Shown: one piece after another, positions 58,646 through 64,000 of the stretch
Layout of the letters: each line of letters begins with the position of its first letter
Position numbering within the stretch: the stretch's first letter is position 1
Origin: Nocardioides pocheonensis
GTDB taxonomy: Bacteria > Actinomycetota > Actinomycetes > Propionibacteriales > Nocardioidaceae
Direction of reading: 5' to 3'
Assembly: GCF_003725535.1 (NCBI RefSeq)
Contig: NZ_RJSF01000007.1
Coordinates: 233-64,232 of the forward strand
DNA: 64,000 bases
Translations under genes and position numbers: made by a program
Notes under the pieces: model-generated
Told to the model about the DNA's origin: nothing
Database searches by the model: none
Seen by the model: the letters and a program-made list of their open reading frames with translations, nothing else

Positions 58646-59638
58646 TCACCAGCGCGGGTGCACGCTCGCGCGGAAGTGCTCGTCGTAGATCCGCCGGACC
58701 CCGTCGAGGAAGGCCGGGGCCAGCGGGTCGATCGACGCCGCCTGCGCGTTCGCCCGCGCCTGGTCGGCGTTGCGGGCGCCGGGGATCACCGTGGTGACGC
58801 CCGGCTGCTGCACGACCCACGCCAGGGCCGCTTGCGCCGGCGTCGCGCCGGGCACGTGCTCGGCTACCAGCGCGCTGAACTCCTTGGCCGCGGCCACCCC
58901 GGTCTCGTAGTCCACGCCGGAGAAGGTCTCGCCGACGTCGAAGGCACTGCCGTCGCGGTTGTAGCTGCGGTGGTCGTCGGGGGCGAACGTCGTCGTGGTG
59001 TCGTACCGCCCCGACAGCAGGCCGGAGGCGAGTGGCACCCGCGCGATGATCGCGACGCCCGCCGCGGCGGCGGCCGGGAGCACGCGGTCCAGCGGCTTGA
59101 GCCGGAAGGCGTTGAGGATGATCTGGATCGAGGCCAGGTAGGGACGGGTCAGTGCGTCCATCGCCTGGTCGACCGTCTCCACGCTCACGCCGTACGCCGC
59201 GATGGCACCGTCGTCGACGAGGTCGTCGAGCGCGTCGAAGGTGGCGTCGGAGGAGATCACCGCCGACGGCGGGCAGTGCAGCTGCACCAGGGCGAGCCGG
59301 TCGACGCCGAGGTTCGCGCGCGACCGATCCGTCCAGGCGCGGAAGTTGTCGGCCACGTAGTTCTCCGGCACCTGCTCTGCGCGCCGGCCCATCTTCGTGG
59401 CCACGAAGAGGCCCTCGTCGGCGTGGTCGGCGAGGAAGCGGCCGAGGATCTGCTCGCTGCGGCCGTCGCCGTACACGTCGGCGGTGTCGTAGAACGTCAC
59501 GCCCTCCGCGAGCGAGGTCTCGAGCACGTCGCGCGCGGCGTCCTCGGTCACCTCGCCCCAGTCGGCGCCGAGCTGCCACGTGCCCAGCCCGATCGTCGAG
59601 GCGGTGCGTCCGGTCCGTCCCAGGGGTCGCTGTTCCAT
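58646..59638 (-). CDS. Aldo/keto reductase at the end of the ara operon
   Basis: 330 aa. MEQRPLGRTGRTASTIGLGT is the YajO/Tas-type N-terminus; the tetrad is seen in FYDTADVYGDGRSEQ, VATKMGRRAEQV and LVQLHCPPSA, and the cofactor loop in VTTVIPGARNADQA. Start ATG at 59638; an ATG at 59653 overlapping the araA stop (TGATG) is an alternative. As last gene of the arabinose operon it may act on an arabinose-derived sugar or its lactone. It is a different subgroup from the plus-strand reductase. Confidence 0.88.
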   Translation of the reverse strand: MEQRPLGRTGRTASTIGLGTWQLGADWGEVTEDAARDVLETSLAEGVTFYDTADVYGDGRSEQILGRFLADHADEGLFVATKMGRRAEQVPENYVADNFRAWTDRSRANLGVDRLALVQLHCPPSAVISSDATFDALDDLVDDGAIAAYGVSVETVDQAMDALTRPYLASIQIILNAFRLKPLDRVLPAAAAAGVAIIARVPLASGLLSGRYDTTTTFAPDDHRSYNRDGSAFDVGETFSGVDYETGVAAAKEFSALVAEHVPGATPAQAALAWVVQQPGVTTVIPGARNADQARANAQAASIDPLAPAFLDGVRRIYDEHFRASVHPRW

Positions 59639-59652
59639 GCCGCCAGTCTGCA

Positions 59653-61167
59653 TCAGCGACCCAGCCCCTCGGCGAGCCGGTGGTAGGCGGCGTTCCAGCG
59701 CAGCTCGCGCTGGAAGCTCCGCGGGGTGGTGTCGTCGTCGATCACGACCATTTCCGTGGCCACCATCTCGGCGAAGTCCTCGACCACCTCGAGCTTGACC
59801 GCGGTCGAGAGCACCGTGTGGTGCGGGGCGCCGGCCATCAGCCAGGCCTCGGCCGACGTCGCCAGCGACGGACGCGGCTCCCAGACCGCACACGCGACGG
59901 GGAGGTTGGGCAGCTCCTCGTCCGGCTGCACCACGTCGATGTCGTTGACGGTGAGCCGGAAGCGGTCTCCGAGGTCGGAGAGCCCGGCCACCAGGCCCTG
60001 CCCCGAGTCGGCTGTGAACCGCAGCCGCACCGGGTCCTCGCGGCCGCCGATCGCGAGCGGGTGGATCTCCAGCGACGGGCGCTGGGACGTGATCGACGGG
60101 CAGACCTCGAGCATGTGCGCGCCGAGGATCTTCTCCTGCCCGGGCACCAGGTGGTACGTGTAGTCCTCCATGAACGAGGTGCCGCCGGGCAGGCCGGCAC
60201 CCATCACCTTCATCGCGCGCAGCAGCACCGACGTCTTCCAGTCGCCCTCGCCACCGAACCCGTAGCCGTCGGCCATCAGCCGCTGCACGGCCAGGCCGGG
60301 CAGCTGGCGCAGGCCGCCGAGGTCCTCGAAGTTGGTGGTGAACGCGCCGAACCCGCCGTCGGTGAGGAAGGTCCGCAGCCCGAGCTCGATGCGCGCGCCG
60401 TAGCGCAGCGACTCGTGCCGGTCGCCGCCGGGCAGGAGCTCGGGTGCGACCCGGTAGAGGTCGGCGTACTCGACGACGAGCTTGTCGATCGCGTCGTCGT
60501 CGACCGCGTCGACGACCGCGACCAGGTCGTTCACGCCGTAGGTGTTCACCGAGACCCCGAAGCGCAGCTGCGCGTCGACCTTGTCGCCCTCGGTGACCGC
60601 GACGTCGCGCATGTTGTCGCCGAACCGCACCAGCTTGAGCCCGCGCAGCTCGTCGCGGCCGAGGGCGGCGCGCGCCCAGGCAGCGATCCGGCGGCGTACG
60701 ACGGGCGACTCGACGTGGCCCGCCACGGTCTTGCGCGCGACGCCCAGCCGCGACTGGATGTAGCCGAACTCCCGGTCGCCGTGGGCGGCCTGGTTGAGGT
60801 TCATGAAGTCCATGTCGATCGTGGACCACGGCAGCGCCATCCCGGCCTGCGTGTGCAGGTGCAGCAACGGCTTCTGCAGCGCGTCGAGCCCGGTGATCCA
60901 CATCTTGGCCGGGGAGAAGGTGTGCATCCACGCAATCACGCCGACACACGCGGGCGCGCTGTTCGCCTCGAGCATCTGACGGTGGATCGCGGCCGCGTCG
61001 GTGAGCACCGGCTTCCAGACGACCGAGACCGGCAGCTCGCCCGAGCCCTCGAGCCGCTCCGCGATCGCCCGGGACTGGTCGGCGACCTGGTCGAGTGTCT
61101 CGGGGCCGTAGAGCCCCTGGCTGCCGGTGAGGAACCAGACCTCGGGTGTCGGTGCGGTGGTGGTCAT
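59653..61167 (-). CDS. araA: L-arabinose isomerase
   Basis: 504 aa, standard length. Begins with [20 protein letters not shown], the conserved AraA start. Metal-binding residues appear in [10 protein letters not shown] and [13 protein letters not shown] (Glu) and in [11 protein letters not shown] and [11 protein letters not shown] (His). Converts L-arabinose to L-ribulose. ATG at 61167. Lies 91 bases after araD in an operon order araB-araD-araA. Confidence 0.96.
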   Translation of the reverse strand: MTTTAPTPEVWFLTGSQGLYGPETLDQVADQSRAIAERLEGSGELPVSVVWKPVLTDAAAIHRQMLEANSAPACVGVIAWMHTFSPAKMWITGLDALQKPLLHLHTQAGMALPWSTIDMDFMNLNQAAHGDREFGYIQSRLGVARKTVAGHVESPVVRRRIAAWARAALGRDELRGLKLVRFGDNMRDVAVTEGDKVDAQLRFGVSVNTYGVNDLVAVVDAVDDDAIDKLVVEYADLYRVAPELLPGGDRHESLRYGARIELGLRTFLTDGGFGAFTTNFEDLGGLRQLPGLAVQRLMADGYGFGGEGDWKTSVLLRAMKVMGAGLPGGTSFMEDYTYHLVPGQEKILGAHMLEVCPSITSQRPSLEIHPLAIGGREDPVRLRFTADSGQGLVAGLSDLGDRFRLTVNDIDVVQPDEELPNLPVACAVWEPRPSLATSAEAWLMAGAPHHTVLSTAVKLEVVEDFAEMVATEMVVIDDDTTPRSFQRELRWNAAYHRLAEGLGR

Positions 61168-61258
61168 CGGGTCCTCCGTGGCTCAGGGCGGATGCGGGTG
61201 GTCCGTCGTGGTGGGTTCGCGGCGCGGGTCGGCGCCGGTGGGTGGTGCTGGCTGCGGC

Positions 61259-61936
61259 TCATCGCTGGCCGTAGACGTTCTGGTAGCGGTCGAACAACCG
61301 GTCGACGTCGGCCGGCGCGATCGGCACGGGCGCGCCGAGCTGCCGGGAGATGTGCACCGTGCGGGCGACGTCCTCGCACATCACCGCGGCCTTGACCGCG
61401 GAGCGGGCGTTCGGCCCGACGGCGAAGACACCGTGGTTCTGCATCAGCACCGCCGGGGAGCGGCTGTCGCGGAGCGTCTCGACGATGCCGCGTCCGATGG
61501 AGTCGTCGCCGATGATCGCGAACGGGCCCACCGGGACCTCCCCGCCGAACTCGTCGGCGACCATCGTCAGCACGCACGGGATCGGCTCGGCACGCGCCGC
61601 CCACGCGGTCGCGTACGTCGAGTGGGTGTGCACCACACCGCCGACCTCGGGCAGGTGTCGATAGACGTAGGCCTGCGCCTCGGTGTCCGACGACGGCGCG
61701 TGGTCACCCTCGACGACGCGGCCGTCGAGGTCGCAGACGACCATGTTCTCCGGGGTCAGCGCGTCGTAGGACACCCCGCTCGGCTTGATCACGAGCAGGT
61801 CGCGGCCGGGCACGCGTGCGGACACGTTGCCGGCCGTCCAGACGACGAGCTGGTAGCGGGTGAGCTCGGCGTGCAGCGCGCACACCTCGCGCCGCAGCGC
61901 GGCGAGGGTCTCCTGCACGTCGGTGACCGCGGTCAT
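61259..61936 (-). CDS. araD: L-ribulose-5-phosphate 4-epimerase
   Basis: 225 aa class II aldolase-fold enzyme. Contains LVVWTAGNVSARVPGRDLLV, the phosphate-binding region IKPSGVSYDALTPENMV, and zinc ligand His pair in VVHTHSTYATAWAA with the third His in MQNHGVFAVG. Epimerises L-ribulose-5-P to D-xylulose-5-P. ATG overlaps the araB stop as ATGA, so the two are translationally coupled. Confidence 0.95.
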   Translation of the reverse strand: MTAVTDVQETLAALRREVCALHAELTRYQLVVWTAGNVSARVPGRDLLVIKPSGVSYDALTPENMVVCDLDGRVVEGDHAPSSDTEAQAYVYRHLPEVGGVVHTHSTYATAWAARAEPIPCVLTMVADEFGGEVPVGPFAIIGDDSIGRGIVETLRDSRSPAVLMQNHGVFAVGPNARSAVKAAVMCEDVARTVHISRQLGAPVPIAPADVDRLFDRYQNVYGQR

Positions 61937-63642
61937 CGTCCCTCCCCTGCCTCGGTTGCTCCCTGGGCGGCCAGCCGCCGCTCGACGGCCGCGCGCCGGA
62001 TCGCCTTGAGCCTGCGCATCGCGGGCGTACGCCGCCCGAACTCGTCGTGCAGCGCGAGGTACTCGGCGAAGAGCGCGTCGTAGCGGCCGGCCCGCTCCTC
62101 GTCGGGCACGAACACGTCGCGACGCACCCGGCCCATGCTCTTCGCGGCGAGCGGCACGTCGGCGTACGCGCCGGCGGCGACCGCGGCGTGGATCGCGGAC
62201 CCGAGTGCGGGTCCCTGCTCGGAGCCGATCACCGAGAGCGGCAGCCGGGTGACGTCGGCGTAGATCTGCATGAGCAGCTCGTTCTTCGCGAGCCCGCCGG
62301 CCACCACGAACTCCTCGACCCCCACGCCGCTGTCGCGGAAGCCCTCGACGATCACGCGGGTGCCGAACGCGGTGGCCTCCAGCAGTGCGCGGTAGACGTC
62401 CTCGGGCCGGGTGGCCAGGGTCAGCCCCATCACCAGCCCGGAGAGCTCGTGGTCGACCAGCACCGAGCGGTTGCCGCTGTGCCAGTCGAGGGCGACCAGG
62501 CCGTGCTCGCCGATCTCCTGCTGCGCGGCCAGCCGGGTCAGGTGCTCGTGGACCGACTCGCCCGCGGCGGCAGCGGCCTCGGCGTACGCCGCGGGCACGG
62601 CCTGCTCGGTGAACCAGCCGAAGATGTCGCCGACCCCGCTCTGCCCGGCCTCGTAGCCCCACCGGCCGGCGATGATGCCGCCGTCGACGACCCCGCACAT
62701 GCCGGGGACCTCGTGGAGCACGTCGGAGCTCATCACGTGGCAGGTCGAGGTGCCCATGATCGCGACCATCTGGCCCGGGCCGACCGCCTGCGCCGCCGGC
62801 GCGGTGACGTGCGCGTCGACGTTGCCGACCGCGACCGCGATGCCCTCGGGCAGACCAGTCCAGGCCGCCGCCTCGGCGGTGAGGCCGCCGGCGCGGGCAC
62901 CGAGCGGGCCGATCGGGTGGTCGAGCTTGTCCGGCACGAAGCCCGCGAAACCCGGCGCAAGCGCCTCGAGGAAGTCGGCCGACGGGTAGTGCCCGTCCTG
63001 GTAGATGCCCTTGTAGCCGGCGGTGCAGGCGTTGCGGACGTACTCCCCGCAGAGCTGCCAGACGATCCAGTCGGCCGCCTCGACGAAGTGGTCCATGCGG
63101 TCGTAGAGCTCGCGGTCCTCCTCGAAGAGCTGGAGCCCCTTGGCGAACTCCCACTCCGAGGAGATCAGGCCGCCGTAGCGGGGCAGCCAGGCCTCGCTCC
63201 GCTCCTCGGCGAGCCGGTTGATCCGGTCGGCCTGCGGCTGCGCGGCGTGGTGCTTCCACAGCTTCACGTAGGCGTGCGGCCGGTCGGCGAGGCCGGGCAG
63301 CTCGCAGAGCGGCGTCCCGTCGGCCAGGGTCGGCACCATCGTGCAGGCGGTGAAGTCGGTGGCGATGCCGATCACGTCCGCCGGTTCGATGCCGGCCGCC
63401 TCGATCGCGGCAGGCACGGCGGTGCGGAGCACGTCGCGGTAGTCCTCGGGCACCTGCAGCGCCCAGTCCGGAGGCAGCGGCGTACCACCCGGGAGCCGGT
63501 CGTCGAGCACCGCGTGGGAGTACGCGTGCACGGCGGTGCCGAGCTCGGCACCGTCAGCGACCCGGACGACGAGCGCGCGCCCCGACAACGTGCCGAAGTC
63601 GACTCCGACGACGTACTGGTGGGGACCGGTGTGCTGCGACAT
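61933..63642 (-). CDS. araB: Ribulokinase
   Basis: 569 aa FGGY-family kinase. The N-terminus QYVVGVDFGTLSGRALVVRV holds the phosphate-1 loop; IMGTSTCHVM and FVVAGGLAKNELLMQIYADV carry the phosphate-2 and adenosine motifs. The Asp of ATDFTACTMV and length match AraB, which phosphorylates L-ribulose. Starts directly after the regulator gene stop with no gap. No signal peptide; cytoplasmic. Confidence 0.94.
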   Translation of the reverse strand: MSQHTGPHQYVVGVDFGTLSGRALVVRVADGAELGTAVHAYSHAVLDDRLPGGTPLPPDWALQVPEDYRDVLRTAVPAAIEAAGIEPADVIGIATDFTACTMVPTLADGTPLCELPGLADRPHAYVKLWKHHAAQPQADRINRLAEERSEAWLPRYGGLISSEWEFAKGLQLFEEDRELYDRMDHFVEAADWIVWQLCGEYVRNACTAGYKGIYQDGHYPSADFLEALAPGFAGFVPDKLDHPIGPLGARAGGLTAEAAAWTGLPEGIAVAVGNVDAHVTAPAAQAVGPGQMVAIMGTSTCHVMSSDVLHEVPGMCGVVDGGIIAGRWGYEAGQSGVGDIFGWFTEQAVPAAYAEAAAAAGESVHEHLTRLAAQQEIGEHGLVALDWHSGNRSVLVDHELSGLVMGLTLATRPEDVYRALLEATAFGTRVIVEGFRDSGVGVEEFVVAGGLAKNELLMQIYADVTRLPLSVIGSEQGPALGSAIHAAVAAGAYADVPLAAKSMGRVRRDVFVPDEERAGRYDALFAEYLALHDEFGRRTPAMRRLKAIRRAAVERRLAAQGATEAGEGR

Positions 63643-64000
63643 TCAGGCCTTCGCCTTTCGCTTCGAGCGCCGCGGCGCTGCAGTGCTGGCACGGACGACG
63701 AGCTCCGGCTGGACCAGCCGGTCGGGCACGTCACCGTCGGGGCCGCCGTCGGCGATCGCGGCCCGCAGCATCTCGATGGCGCGGTGCCCGACCTCGGCGA
63801 AGTCCTGGCGAACCGTGGTCAGCGGCGGGATGAGGAAGCCCGCCTCCGGGATGTCGTCGAAGCCGACCACGCTGACGTCACCGGGCACGGAGCGGCCGGC
63901 CTCCCACAGGGCGCGGAGCAGGCCGAGGGCCATCTGGTCGTTGGCGGCGAACACCGCGGTCACGTCGGTACGCCGCACCAGGTCGCCGCCGAGCCGGTAG
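63643..64000 (-). CDS. LacI-family regulator, C-terminal part (likely arabinose repressor)
   Basis: Only the last ~119 codons are in the window; the gene continues past 64000. The visible sequence (VTAVFAANDQMALGLLRALW, GFDDIPEAGFLIPPLTTVRQ, VGHRAIEML) is the ligand-binding C-terminus of LacI/GalR proteins; the helix-turn-helix is outside. It ends with a basic SKRKAKA tail. It is immediately upstream of araB on the same strand, so probably senses L-arabinose and represses the operon. Confidence 0.85.
   Translation of the reverse strand, partial: YRLGGDLVRRTDVTAVFAANDQMALGLLRALWEAGRSVPGDVSVVGFDDIPEAGFLIPPLTTVRQDFAEVGHRAIEMLRAAIADGGPDGDVPDRLVQPELVVRASTAAPRRSKRKAKA

Noticed and set aside
58646-60949. 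A 767-codon minus-strand frame apparently fusing a reductase to the araA region
   Set aside because: The N-terminal half is an out-of-frame reading of araA. The reductase has its own start at 59638 (or 59653), next to the araA stop.

Overview
The window is high-GC DNA with dense, overlapping operons, frequent GTG starts and GGAGG-type ribosome sites. It carries a classic actinobacterial gene order: tRNA-Thr, tRNA-Met, rpmG, hadA/hadB-like genes and murB, then tRNA-Trp, secE, nusG, rplK, rplA, rplJ and rplL. Together with a complete-looking mce operon, an ImuA'/ImuB/DnaE2 mutasome under an actinobacterial LexA box and PaaX/SigE-family regulators, this points to a chromosome of a Nocardioides-like member of the Propionibacteriales. 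That placement is by gene content only. No rRNA, CRISPR array, integrase or transposase gene was seen.

Layout. 1-8.5 kb (minus strand): one Mce lipid-transport operon, read ATPase, yrbEA, yrbEB, mceA-mceF, with mceF cut by the window start. 8.7-13.9 kb: translation and transcription genes on the minus strand, with a HAD hydrolase on the plus strand wedged between rplA and rplJ. 14.2-17.1 kb (plus): type Ic aspartate aminotransferase, adenosine deaminase, membrane protein. 17.1-25.2 kb (minus): murB, hadB/hadA-like dehydratases, rpmG, two tRNAs, amidase, LrgAB-like pair, Tag glycosylase, pirin, DEAD-box helicase. 25.4-33 kb: small and stress-type proteins (PrmC-like methyltransferase, CsbD-like and coiled-coil proteins, SGNH hydrolase, NYN-LOTUS protein, F420/FMN-type oxidoreductases).

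33-38.4 kb: two divergent oxidative operons, SDR/ALDH/MpaB-type oxygenase against P450/TetR, sharing an intergenic palindrome. 38.5-40.6 kb: SigE-family sigma factor with a membrane partner. 40.7-41.7 kb: a chimeric, frameshifted pseudogene. 41.8-47.8 kb: the SOS mutasome. 47.8-52.5 kb: CPA1 antiporter, PaaX regulator, core-MetE enzyme and benzaldehyde-dehydrogenase-like ALDH. 52.5-58.6 kb: exported serine hydrolase, PadR pair, small enzymes. 58.6-64 kb (minus): an L-arabinose operon, LacI regulator, araB, araD, araA and an aldo/keto reductase.

The most unusual sequence structure is a set of dispersed palindromic repeats. One family occurs as two head-to-head pairs of about 100 bp (33.0-33.1 kb and inside dnaE2). 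A second, 22-bp family has copies that are translated in frame inside imuB and at the N-terminus of an aldehyde dehydrogenase. They resemble REP/BIME elements and have apparently inserted into coding sequence without breaking the frame.
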